Below are positions 44,348 to 52,965 of a DNA stretch of 64,000 nucleotides, in pieces (position 1 is the first letter of the stretch; each line of letters starts with the position of its first letter). The notes beneath the pieces are model-generated. The model did not search any database. It was given only the letters and a program-made list of their open reading frames with translations, and was not told the origin of the DNA. The stretch lies in the IMG/VR virus record IMGVR_UViG_3300046048_000227, positions 1 to 64,000 of that record; one strand, 5' to 3'. Origin of the DNA: a virus. A program made the position numbers and the translations under genes.

Positions 44348-47300
44348 TGGCACAATTTGGTCGTCCAGATGCAGACATTACCACAACTAACTGGGGAATA
44401 ACTCCTTTATTTTCAAAAATAAATGAAGTAAGTCCTTCAGAGCTTGATTACATCACTGCGGTAGCTAACGCAACAGCAACCGCAGAAGTTGGCTTACCTG
44501 ATCTGGACGACCCTACTTCTTCTAGCTTACATACAATTAGATTTAGAGCAAGAGCAGAGAAAACTAATAAGGCGGCACTGTTAACAACATCTTTGGTGCA
44601 AGGTACTACCATAATAGGATCGTTAGTACTGGACGCAGAAGTAGACATGACAACAAGCTTTGCGTCGTACTCCTTTACACTAACTAGCGGAGAAGCTGAC
44701 AACATAACAGACTATACAGACTTGCGCTTACGTTTTGAACAAACAACTGCTACAGCAGGTAACTTTGTGGAAGTTTCTTGGGCTGAGTTTGAGATACCAG
44801 ATGCCATTGTTATTCATACAGGCACAGTAACTATGTCTGGTACTGGTGCGTTATCTTCAGGCAGCACAGTAATACCAGGAACTACAAAGTCTGGATCAAC
44901 TACGTTAGTGGGTACTGGTGCACTGTCTGCTGCTGGCATACGAATAGGCACAGAAGCAGCAATTAATGCAAATGCGGGAAGGTTATTTGTCCTTACTGAT
45001 AGCAATTATGTACGTGCTAGAGCCTACGTAGAGACTACCCACAGTGACTACGAAGTAAACCACACTCTACAATTCTCTGATATTACTGGTGCTTACATAT
45101 ATAGGGTTTACGTGCGTGCTTCAGACGATTGGGCAGACAGTGATAAACCAACTACTGCTGTTGAGTTTGCTATAGACCCTGTAAACGGCACTATTAATAT
45201 ATATAACATTACAAGTGGTTCTCGTGGAGCATCACAAGACAGTGATACTTTTACAGCAAACACTAACTTAAAGAATTTACGCATCCAATGTGACGGTACT
45301 ACAGTACGGGCTAAAATTTGGGAAGGCTCAGAACCTGCAACTTGGAATGTATCTTGGTCTTCAGCACCAACTAACAACGGTGTTGTACAAATAGGTCTTT
45401 GGTCTACTACAGGACAGCACTATGTAGACTTAGATGATTTTGACGTTGACGATGTACAAGGAGCAGTGTCTGGTTCTGTCACAATGTCTGGCACAGGAAC
45501 ATTATCTGCTTCAGGAATAGCTATAAGTAGGGGAACTGCTACATTAACAGGCACTGGTGCGCTAACTACTGTTGGTTTGGCTATAAGCAATGGCACAGCT
45601 ACACTCTCTGGCACAGGCACATTAACTGCCGCAGGAGATAAGGTTGCAGTTATCTATACTGGCACAGTTACCATGTCTGGTTCTGGCGTGCTAACTAGTG
45701 TTGGTATAGCAATTAGTTCAGGCACTGTAACATTCTCAGGAACAGGCGCATTAACTGGTATAGGTATAGGAATTGCCTCATCAACAGCTACTTTGGCTGG
45801 TATAGGAACGCTGGCTAGCACAAGTCTGGCGATCTCAAACGGTACCGCAACTCTTAGTGGAGTAGGTACACTGTCTGCTGCTGGAGATGTAGCGTCTGTC
45901 ACTTCCTACGGCACTGTAACTATGTCAGGCACTGGTGCATTAAGTGCTTCAGCTATAGCTACCTCTTTTGGAACAGCCACACTAAGCGGGGCAGGAACGC
46001 TAGCTGCAATTGGTTTGGCTATTTCCTTGGGCACAGCTACACTTTCAGGCGTAGGTACATTGTCTGCACAAGGCACAGTAGGCGGAGTAGTAGAAGGCAC
46101 TGTAACTATGACAGGGACAGGAGCACTTTCTGCTTCAGCAATTGCTATCAGCAACGGAACTGCTACATTAGCTGGTATTGGCGCATTAGACGCCATAGGC
46201 ATAGCTATAGCTAACGGCACAGCTACGCTATCAGGTGCTGGTGCTTTAACTGCCTTTGCTACAACGTTTGCAGTAGGAAAAGCAACGCTATCAGGTACTG
46301 GAGCGTTATCTGCTACAGCTATAGCGATCTCCACAGGCACAGCTACACTAGTAGGAACTGGAACTCTATCCGCTAGTGGTACAGTAGGTGGAGTAATCTC
46401 TGGTACTGTTACCTTAGCTGGCACTGGAACTATAACAGCTTCAGCTATAGCTATAAGTTCAGGAACTGCTACCCTAAGTGGTACAGGTACGCTAACTGCT
46501 ACTGGAGATAGGGTAGCTGCTATACATACAGGCACTGTTACTATGTCGGGCACTGGTGCTCTGTCTACATTTGGACTCCAGCTAACTAACGAGATTATAA
46601 TTGACGGGAACAGGGCAAAGATCGCCGCTCTTGCTGGTCACTACGGAACACTGATCACTAAGATGGATGATCAAGAACAGGACTACGTAACTACGTATTT
46701 CCTACAATTCTCCGATACTGACGGTGCCTACGTTCACAGGCTATTTGTACGTGCCTCTGCTGATTGGGCAGCAAGTGACCGACCAACAACAGGTATTGAG
46801 TTTGAATTTGACAACACAGACGGTTCAATCACTATATATAATATTGTAGCTGGTGTTCGCTCTGCTTCTCAAGACACAGGCACATTCACAAATAACACTA
46901 ACCTGAAACGTGTTAAGATAGAGAATGACGGCACAACAGTTAGGGCTAAGATATGGGATGATGGCTCCGGCGAACCTGGAACATGGGATGTATCATGGTC
47001 TTCCGCTCCACAGAACGCAGGAGTAACACAAGCTGGTCTATGGTGCACAACTGGTTGGCACTCTATCCACCTAGACGACTTTAACGTATCTTACTTAGCA
47101 ATTACTGGCTCTGTTACTATGTCAGGGACTGGTACATTAACTGCCTCTGCTAGCACAGACGCTTACGCAACAGCTACATTAGCTGGAGTAGGTACACTAA
47201 ACGCAATAGGAATAGCTATTAGTAGTGGAACTGCTACACTAAGTGGCACTGGTACAATTACTGCTTCTTCTATAGCGATCTCTAACGGCACAGCCGCACT

Positions 47301-48380
47301 AACAGGTCTTGGTACCATAACAGCTTACGGTACTGTTGGTGGTATAGTTACTGGTTCAGCTACTTTAGCTGGTACGGGCGCACTAACAGCTACAGCAATT
47401 TCTATAACTAATGGAACCGCTACCATAACTGGTCAAGGAACTTTAACAGCCACAGGTGATGTAGTAGAAGTAGTTGTATACGGCACAGTAACAATGTCTG
47501 GGGCTGGAACACTAACTGCTACAAGCATAGCTATTTCCTTGGGCACAGCTACACTAAGCGGTGTAGGTATCCTTACAGCATATGGTACTGTTGGTGGGAT
47601 TGTTTCTGGTACCGTAACATTATCAGGAAATGGTGCGCTAACAGCTATAGCTATAGCTATCTCCACAGGTACAGCTACTATAGCAGGTACTGGCACATTA
47701 ACTGCACACGCCAACATAGATGCAGTAGCTAGTGCTACCCTAACAGGTGCTGGTAGTCTAACAGCACATGCCAACATAGATGCCCTAGGAAAAGCAACTT
47801 TGTCTGGTATTGGTGCTATATCTTGTTACGGAGAGATAGCTGGACAAGCGTGGGGTAGGGCCATACTGTCTGGAACAGGAAATATCACTGCTTCTGCTAA
47901 CATAGACGCAGTAGCTAGTGCCACACTTTCAGGTACTGGTACTTTGTCTGCCTCTGCTATAGCTATAAGCAGCGGAACAACCACACTAACTGGTAACGGT
48001 GCTTTAACGGCGACTGCAATAGCTATTTCCAGCAGCACAGCCACGTTATCAGGTGTTGGTACACTTACTGCTAGTGGTACAAACTTCTCCATACTGTACG
48101 GTACTACTACATTCATAGGAACTGGATTACTTACTGCTGTTGGCATAGCAATAAGCAGTAGTTCAGCAATATTAACTGGTACTGGTACACTTACTGCCTC
48201 TGGTATAGCTCTGTCCTATGGTACTGCTACACTTGTTGGTGCTGGCGATCTAACAACTTCTAGCATAGCTATATCCTACGGCACTGCTGTACTAACAGGA
48301 TTAGGGACTATTACAGCACACGCCACACTAAAAATGTGGGGTACTGCTACACTTTACGGTATTGGTAATCTGTATGTAAC
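42673..48380 (+). repeat. Degenerate ~60-bp coding repeats in two tail genes
   Basis: Blocks at about 42673-43060, 43580-44262, 44818-44945, 45466-46575 and 47102-48380 encode dozens of imperfect copies of GT(A/V)T(L/M)SGTGTLTA-x-GIAIS. They are interrupted by three copies of one lectin-like module (about 43060-43580, 44945-45466, 46575-47102). Units differ at the DNA level, so this is an old, selected array rather than a fresh expansion. Confidence 0.85.
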
Positions 48381-48579
48381 CATTACAGAATTTATGTCAA
48401 TACCTATCTACGCAGACGCCATAGTAAGCAACTTAATTAATAGATCAGCTAGGTTAAATTCCTTTATTGATGCTGACGCTGAAATGTCTGATGTAATTAA
48501 CGTAGATAACGTTAAGGTTAACGATACGATTGTAGTAGATGCAGAGATCATGGAAGAAGACAAAGACATTTACTTCTAA
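44347..48579 (+). CDS. Giant repeat-rich tail fibre protein
   Basis: 1410 residues, the largest gene here. An N-terminal domain (~1-155) starting MAQFGRPDADITTTNW is followed by long runs of GTATLSGTGTLTA-type repeats split by two lectin-like modules related to that in the 42032 product, and a short acidic C-terminal domain (~1345-1410). The ATG at 44347 overlaps the previous stop (TAATG); an upstream in-frame codon at 44326 lies inside the previous gene. Likely a long flexible or solenoid host-contact fibre. Confidence 0.8.
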   Translation: MAQFGRPDADITTTNWGITPLFSKINEVSPSELDYITAVANATATAEVGLPDLDDPTSSSLHTIRFRARAEKTNKAALLTTSLVQGTTIIGSLVLDAEVDMTTSFASYSFTLTSGEADNITDYTDLRLRFEQTTATAGNFVEVSWAEFEIPDAIVIHTGTVTMSGTGALSSGSTVIPGTTKSGSTTLVGTGALSAAGIRIGTEAAINANAGRLFVLTDSNYVRARAYVETTHSDYEVNHTLQFSDITGAYIYRVYVRASDDWADSDKPTTAVEFAIDPVNGTINIYNITSGSRGASQDSDTFTANTNLKNLRIQCDGTTVRAKIWEGSEPATWNVSWSSAPTNNGVVQIGLWSTTGQHYVDLDDFDVDDVQGAVSGSVTMSGTGTLSASGIAISRGTATLTGTGALTTVGLAISNGTATLSGTGTLTAAGDKVAVIYTGTVTMSGSGVLTSVGIAISSGTVTFSGTGALTGIGIGIASSTATLAGIGTLASTSLAISNGTATLSGVGTLSAAGDVASVTSYGTVTMSGTGALSASAIATSFGTATLSGAGTLAAIGLAISLGTATLSGVGTLSAQGTVGGVVEGTVTMTGTGALSASAIAISNGTATLAGIGALDAIGIAIANGTATLSGAGALTAFATTFAVGKATLSGTGALSATAIAISTGTATLVGTGTLSASGTVGGVISGTVTLAGTGTITASAIAISSGTATLSGTGTLTATGDRVAAIHTGTVTMSGTGALSTFGLQLTNEIIIDGNRAKIAALAGHYGTLITKMDDQEQDYVTTYFLQFSDTDGAYVHRLFVRASADWAASDRPTTGIEFEFDNTDGSITIYNIVAGVRSASQDTGTFTNNTNLKRVKIENDGTTVRAKIWDDGSGEPGTWDVSWSSAPQNAGVTQAGLWCTTGWHSIHLDDFNVSYLAITGSVTMSGTGTLTASASTDAYATATLAGVGTLNAIGIAISSGTATLSGTGTITASSIAISNGTAALTGLGTITAYGTVGGIVTGSATLAGTGALTATAISITNGTATITGQGTLTATGDVVEVVVYGTVTMSGAGTLTATSIAISLGTATLSGVGILTAYGTVGGIVSGTVTLSGNGALTAIAIAISTGTATIAGTGTLTAHANIDAVASATLTGAGSLTAHANIDALGKATLSGIGAISCYGEIAGQAWGRAILSGTGNITASANIDAVASATLSGTGTLSASAIAISSGTTTLTGNGALTATAIAISSSTATLSGVGTLTASGTNFSILYGTTTFIGTGLLTAVGIAISSSSAILTGTGTLTASGIALSYGTATLVGAGDLTTSSIAISYGTAVLTGLGTITAHATLKMWGTATLYGIGNLYVTITEFMSIPIYADAIVSNLINRSARLNSFIDADAEMSDVINVDNVKVNDTIVVDAEIMEEDKDIYF

Positions 48580-48588
48580 AGGTGACAT

Positions 48589-48915
48589 ATGGTAGATAAA
48601 AGATCACAAGTACATGTAGGGGATGTAGGAAATGTTATATACCTTACAGTAAGGAATAGAGAAACTAAAGCAGCAATTGATATTTCTCAAGCTACACTTA
48701 TGGAAATTAATTTCTGGCTGCCTGGAGAAACATCTGCTATTAAGAAAACTGGTTCGTTTTATACAGACGGTTCTGACGGAGTAGTACAATATGCCATTGA
48801 AGCAGACATAACTCCTACTGCTGGTGTAATAGACTATGAACTTGAATTAACGCTTCCTAATAGGTTCTGGACTAGTGACCCTATACAATTATACGTAAAA
48901 GAAAATTTGTCATAA
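48589..48915 (+). CDS. Small baseplate/tail protein, BppU-like N-domain
   Basis: 108 residues. VGNVIYLTVRNRETKAAIDIS and the beta-rich remainder resemble the small immunoglobulin-like domains (BppU N-terminal type) of phage baseplates. Last gene of the tail operon; AAGGTG precedes the ATG. Confidence 0.65.
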   Translation: MVDKRSQVHVGDVGNVIYLTVRNRETKAAIDISQATLMEINFWLPGETSAIKKTGSFYTDGSDGVVQYAIEADITPTAGVIDYELELTLPNRFWTSDPIQLYVKENLS

Positions 48916-48935
48916 TTTAAAAAATGTGGTATAAT
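48907..48935 (+). promoter_or_regulatory. Sigma-70 promoter before tRNA-Gly(TCC)
   Basis: TTGTCA (48907-48912), 17 bases ending TGTGG, TATAAT (48930-48935). Confidence 0.8.
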
Positions 48936-48945
48936 AAGTAATCAA

Positions 48946-49018
48946 GCGTTTATAGTGTTTAACGGTAGCATAACTGGCTTCCAACCAGCAGGTGAGAGTT
49001 CGACTCTCTCTAGACGCT
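48946..49018 (+). tRNA. tRNA-Gly(TCC)
   Basis: Acceptor GCGTTTA/TAGACGC; anticodon loop CTTCCAA between CTGG and CCAG; T-arm GAGAG-TTCGACT-CTCTC. Confidence 0.87.
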
Positions 49019-49030
49019 CAGGAGAAAAGT

Positions 49031-49249
49031 ATGGCATTATACGAATATGAGTGTGAAACATGTGGGAACATAGATACTTTGTTTGTTCTATCAGAAGATC
49101 GTGATAACCCGCCACAAAAATGTCCTGTTTGTGGAGAAAGGGAGTATAGAAGGTTCTTTGCTACACCAAGTATAAAAATAAAAAACCCTGTTGTCCAAAC
49201 AGGCAACTCTTCTGACGCTGTTATAAAAGAAAGAAGGAATGTTGAGTAA
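49031..49249 (+). CDS. FmdB-type zinc-ribbon protein
   Basis: 72 residues. MALYEYECETCGNIDTLF followed by KCPVCGE is the FmdB/CxxC-CxxC regulatory zinc-ribbon pattern. GGAG upstream. Lies between two tRNAs; its stop is immediately followed by tRNA-Val. Confidence 0.83.
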   Translation: MALYEYECETCGNIDTLFVLSEDRDNPPQKCPVCGEREYRRFFATPSIKIKNPVVQTGNSSDAVIKERRNVE

Positions 49250-49320
49250 GGAGGCGTAGTTTAACTGGTCAAAATATTTGGCTTACATCCAAGAGATGGG
49301 GTTCGAGTCCTCCGCCTCTA
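49250..49320 (+). tRNA. tRNA-Val(TAC)
   Basis: Acceptor GGAGGCG/CGCCTCT; anticodon arm TTTGG-CTTACAT-CCAAG; T-loop TTCGAGT with a short T-stem. Begins on the base after the upstream stop codon. Confidence 0.8.
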
Positions 49321-49327
49321 CCAGAAT

Positions 49328-49368
49328 ACCCCTCCAGTCCACGGACATTAACCAGGAGGGGTTTATTT
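49328..49368 (+). terminator. Terminator after tRNA-Val
   Basis: ACCCCTCC (49328-49335) pairs with GGAGGGGT (49355-49362), followed by TTATTTC. Confidence 0.75.
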
Positions 49369-49422
49369 CAAAAATAGGGCATCTATACACCCTAGAAAAA
49401 TAATTCAACCACGAGGCTAAAA

Positions 49423-49707
49423 ATGGCTGCTACGATGAAGTCCGCAATTAGGCTGCTAACCACAAACCATAACGAGTTGGGATCATGGAAAGCAGTATCA
49501 GAAGAAATATACAATGGAAAGATACCACCAGGAACACTCTCTTCAATAGCTAAAGGAAGGGAGCCAAAGAATGAGCTACATAGAGAATTACTTGGTTTAC
49601 CTGCTGCCTGTATAGCCTGCGGTAAAAAGAAAAAGAAGCTTACATTTAACAAATGGAGAGACCTACCAACTGCCTTGCTAAAGAAGGCTATAGAGAACAG
49701 GGGCTAG
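49423..49707 (+). CDS. Putative HTH-type DNA-binding protein
   Basis: 94 residues. SWKAVSEEIYNGKIPPGTLSSIAKGR reads like a helix-turn-helix with a recognition helix, then a CIAC pair and a very basic stretch. A regulator is possible. Ribosome binding site weak (GAGG). Confidence 0.62.
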   Translation: MAATMKSAIRLLTTNHNELGSWKAVSEEIYNGKIPPGTLSSIAKGREPKNELHRELLGLPAACIACGKKKKKLTFNKWRDLPTALLKKAIENRG

Positions 49708-49733
49708 TCAAACAGAACCTAATGTGGTATAAT
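49705..49733 (+). promoter_or_regulatory. Sigma-70 promoter of the replication block
   Basis: TAGTCA (49705-49710), 17 bases ending TGTGG, TATAAT (49728-49733); overlaps the stop of the preceding gene. Confidence 0.65.
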
Positions 49734-49775
49734 GGTTTTACAGCCGTTGTACCACTTTTTATTTATGAGGTAGCT

Positions 49776-50039
49776 ATGACCAATATGTACGCTTTGACAT
49801 ATACACATTCTATAAGTAAAGATAGGGAAAGACTTAAAGTGTTTACTGTAGTTAAGATATCCCCAAATCAGAGGGAAGGAAATACTGTTTGGGATTTCTT
49901 CCCTCCAACATTTGAAGGGCATACTTTGTACAACGTAATGTCAGGTAGCATGGGATACACCTTAATTTTAGACGGTACAGCTTTAAGGGAGCCTACTATG
50001 GAGGAAAGAGCCAATGCCACCAGCGTCCAATCCCTTTAA
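49776..50039 (+). CDS. Unknown phage protein
   Basis: 87 residues from the ATG at 49776 (GAGGT upstream), 43 bases after the promoter's -10 box. Beta-rich; unrecognised. Overlaps the next gene by 26 bases. Confidence 0.68.
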   Translation: MTNMYALTYTHSISKDRERLKVFTVVKISPNQREGNTVWDFFPPTFEGHTLYNVMSGSMGYTLILDGTALREPTMEERANATSVQSL

Positions 50040-50382
50040 TTCCCGCTACTACCTAGTCTTAGAGCTTCCGTTTGATAAGCTACTAGTATTTAAAAAGATT
50101 TTCTCCAGCCTAGATGACGCTGAAGAAGTTCTTGACGAGCTACCCTGGTTCTCTTTATGGGATCAACAAAAGTATGAAAACTGTAGTAGCCAAAAAATAC
50201 TAATACCACTTAAAAATATGGACAGTAAGGCAAATGAGTATAAAATTGCAGTAAACTTTACTGTAGCAGTACAAGCTAGAGACCCTTATACAGCACACAG
50301 AACAGTACGTAACACACTAAAGAAACAACTAGACGCTAAAGACGTAACAACCTATATAGAAAAAACAGAGGAGTTACTATAA
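50014..50382 (+). CDS. Unknown phage protein
   Basis: 122 residues, alpha/beta composition with a Lys-rich C-terminal half; GGAGG upstream. Overlaps both neighbours, consistent with a replication-region operon. Confidence 0.72.
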   Translation: MPPASNPFNSRYYLVLELPFDKLLVFKKIFSSLDDAEEVLDELPWFSLWDQQKYENCSSQKILIPLKNMDSKANEYKIAVNFTVAVQARDPYTAHRTVRNTLKKQLDAKDVTTYIEKTEELL

Positions 50383-50603
50383 TGCCAGCCGTTGGATTTG
50401 TTTTGGTGTCAAGTCTAAACTTAGACAAAAGGATTACTGAACAAGTAAAGAGATGCGAAAGCTACTACGGGTTCACACCAAAATTTATGCTTTACTCACC
50501 AAATCTACAAAATCAATTGCCAACAGTAGTGGGGATCAGGAGATATGTAGACAGTGACCTATCACCTTCTATGATAGTCTTATCAGATTCTAAAAATTTC
50601 TAA
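50382..50603 (+). CDS. Unknown phage protein
   Basis: 73 residues, start overlapping the previous stop (TAATG). The coding sequence contains palindromic element copy 5 (50412-50427) near its 5' end. Confidence 0.68.
   Translation: MPAVGFVLVSSLNLDKRITEQVKRCESYYGFTPKFMLYSPNLQNQLPTVVGIRRYVDSDLSPSMIVLSDSKNF
50412..50427. promoter_or_regulatory. Palindromic element copy 5 (inside a gene)
   Basis: AGTCTAAACTTAGACA, 15 of 16 bases in common with copy 2, located 30 bases into the 50382 gene. Confidence 0.55.
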
Positions 50604-50610
50604 ATTGCCC

Positions 50611-50639
50611 TAGCCAAACGCCTAAAAGTGTGGTAAAAT
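50611..50639 (+). promoter_or_regulatory. Sigma-70 promoter before the polymerase block
   Basis: TAGCCA (50611-50616), 17 bases ending TGTGG, TAAAAT (50634-50639). The -35 is weak; the extended -10 is good. Confidence 0.6.
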
Positions 50640-50669
50640 AGGGGTACCTTAGTTACGGAGAAAACCTCT

Positions 50670-51146
50670 ATGAAGTGCCCACACTGCGGAAAAGATATAT
50701 GTAAACTCAATTACAAAGAGTGTATTGAGTGTGGTAAAACTATTGTTGAGTTTGAAGGTTACTACTTCAAATCCTCTCCAATAATTGCAATCCTTGAACA
50801 CTTTGAAAAATTAGTATCTAGGCACTTAAGTAAAGAAACCAACGAAAAAATAATCTTTAGAGTTAAAAGAAAAGGTCTCATGTGGCGGTATGAATGTGCT
50901 AGGGCTAAGCAACTGTTAGCAGAAGCAGACTACGATCTTGACCTACTACTTGAAACACTAACTTATTTGTCTGAAAGCAATAAATATTCCTGGAGATTTA
51001 AAGATACCCTTGGTGCCGTCCTGCCTATGATAAATGCAGGCATATCTATTATCAAATCCAAACGGGATAGAGAGGCACTGAAAGAAGAGAAGGCTAAAGT
51101 ATTTGACAGCTACCTAGATGAGAGAGGCGATATATTAAATGTTTGA
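50670..51146 (+). CDS. Zinc-ribbon protein upstream of DNA polymerase
   Basis: 158 residues. CPHCG (3-7) and CIECG (18-22) make an N-terminal zinc ribbon; the rest is helical and Lys/Arg-rich. It overlaps the polymerase gene by eight bases, suggesting a replication-associated role. Confidence 0.75.
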   Translation: MKCPHCGKDICKLNYKECIECGKTIVEFEGYYFKSSPIIAILEHFEKLVSRHLSKETNEKIIFRVKRKGLMWRYECARAKQLLAEADYDLDLLLETLTYLSESNKYSWRFKDTLGAVLPMINAGISIIKSKRDREALKEEKAKVFDSYLDERGDILNV

Positions 51147-52965
51147 TGATTTCTCTATACCAGACTTTCCGCATACTATAATCACAGACCCAGACAAAGT
51201 TAGTGAACAGTTCATCCAAAAGGTAGGAAGGCAACCACTCCTATCTTTTGACTTTGAAACTACTGGACTACACTTTAAAAAACATAAAGCTGCGGGAATA
51301 GCTATAGCTAATCAAGAGCACGCTTGGTACATACACGATAAGGCTATGCACCAGCTAACGCCGTGGTTGAAAGATAATTTTGTTGACTCAAACATAACAT
51401 GGGCGGCACACAATTCAATCTTTGATATGCACTTTCTTAAAAATGATTTTAATGTACTGCCTGCTTCGCTAGTAGATACACAGCTTGCCCAGTGGATGTT
51501 AAACGAAGAAGACTCACTTGCCTTGAAAGAAGTTTCCAAGTTCAAACTTGGGATCACTGAAAACTTACCTTCCTTTAGAGACCTACAAAAACATGCTAAA
51601 GAACTACGGGATATTAAAAAAATTGATGATGTATCTATTTTTGATATTCCAGTAGAAATGCTAGGAATATACGCCGCATTTGACGGAAGACTAACCTTTG
51701 ACTTATGGAATAAATTAGAAGGCGAGTTAGAAGCTGAAGGACTAAGAGAAGTCTATGATGAAAACATTATACCGTTTACCTATGTTCTCCTAGACATGGA
51801 AGATCGTGGTGCTTACATAGATCGTGATAGAGTAATAGAACTTAAGGATCAGTACGAGGAAATAGCCGATGATCTTTTAACAAAATGGAAAAAGAAAGTA
51901 GGCGACGTTAATCCAAACTCTCCCCAACAGCTAAGGGAACTCCTGTACACTCAAATGAACTTGAGAACAAGCAGGAAAACCAAGAAAACAAAGCTTCCCT
52001 CAACAGACTCTCTCGCCTTACTGCGCCTTAAAAGAAATGATAAAACAGGTATTGTATCTTTGCTAATAGAGTACAAAGAATATAACAAACTAATAAGTAC
52101 GTACCTAACACCACTGCTAAACAAAACTATTGACAACTATATATATACTAACTTCAAACAAACTGGCACTGTAACAGGGCGACTTAGTTCTAGTGGTGAT
52201 ATCAATCTACAAAACATTCCTAGCCGTACAGAAATAGGAAAAGAAATCAGATCATGTTTTATCGCTCCGCCAGGAAGATCATTATTGGTTACAGACTATT
52301 CGCAAATTGAACTACGAATTTTAGCACACTATACTAGAGATGAAAATCTAGTAAGAGTATTCTACTGGGGAGAAGACCCGCACCAATTAACAGCTAACAA
52401 AATGGGAGTACCTAGATACGTTGGCAAAACTCTTAACTTTGGTATTATCTATGGAGCACAAGCACGGACAATAGCTGATCAGATTGAGAAAATTCCTAAG
52501 CCAAGACCTAAAGAATCTGTAGCAAGGAAATGGTTATTAGACTTTGAAAAAATTATCTACCCTTCAATCCCTAAATGGAAAAAGACTGTTATAAATACCG
52601 CTATTCAGCAAGGGTACATAACTACGATTGGGGACAGGCACAGACACGTAACTAACCTGGATCATTATGATGAGTACACTAGAGGACGGGCAGAAAGACA
52701 GACTATTAACAGCTTAATTCAGGGCAGTGCAGGAGATTTTATTAACCAGTCAATGTTATCATCTAGCAACACTGCTAAAGAACTGGATATTTGGTACCAC
52801 ATTCAGGTACACGATGAACTGGTTACAACCTGCCCAACAGAATTGCTAGATGAAGCTAGCAGATTTATGCAAACCAGCATGGAGTCTATGAGAGAAGTAT
52901 TCAACCTATCAGTTCCTATTTTAGCACAGCCTGCTACAGGCGCAAACTGGATGGAGTGCAAATGA
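51139..52965 (+). CDS. polA: DNA polymerase, family A (Pol I-like)
   Basis: 608 residues. The N-terminal 3'-5' exonuclease has Asp38 and Glu40 in SFDFETTGL and a later FDGRLTFDLW (Exo III region). The polymerase domain has motif A DYSQIELR (386-393), motif B with Lys430 (RYVGKTLNFGIIYG) and motif C VHDEL with Asp559. No 5'-3' exonuclease domain, as in phage replicative family A polymerases. It forms a unit with the downstream helicase-like gene (overlap 4 bases) and is presumably the phage replicase. Confidence 0.96.
   Translation: MFDDFSIPDFPHTIITDPDKVSEQFIQKVGRQPLLSFDFETTGLHFKKHKAAGIAIANQEHAWYIHDKAMHQLTPWLKDNFVDSNITWAAHNSIFDMHFLKNDFNVLPASLVDTQLAQWMLNEEDSLALKEVSKFKLGITENLPSFRDLQKHAKELRDIKKIDDVSIFDIPVEMLGIYAAFDGRLTFDLWNKLEGELEAEGLREVYDENIIPFTYVLLDMEDRGAYIDRDRVIELKDQYEEIADDLLTKWKKKVGDVNPNSPQQLRELLYTQMNLRTSRKTKKTKLPSTDSLALLRLKRNDKTGIVSLLIEYKEYNKLISTYLTPLLNKTIDNYIYTNFKQTGTVTGRLSSSGDINLQNIPSRTEIGKEIRSCFIAPPGRSLLVTDYSQIELRILAHYTRDENLVRVFYWGEDPHQLTANKMGVPRYVGKTLNFGIIYGAQARTIADQIEKIPKPRPKESVARKWLLDFEKIIYPSIPKWKKTVINTAIQQGYITTIGDRHRHVTNLDHYDEYTRGRAERQTINSLIQGSAGDFINQSMLSSSNTAKELDIWYHIQVHDELVTTCPTELLDEASRFMQTSMESMREVFNLSVPILAQPATGANWMECK

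Noticed and set aside
42814-48146. Several long minus-strand open frames (80-220 codons) opposite the fibre genes
   Set aside because: They mirror the repetitive GTGTLTA codons on the plus strand (giving PVPVPDxVAVP-type repeats) and have no start signals; they are by-products of the repeats.
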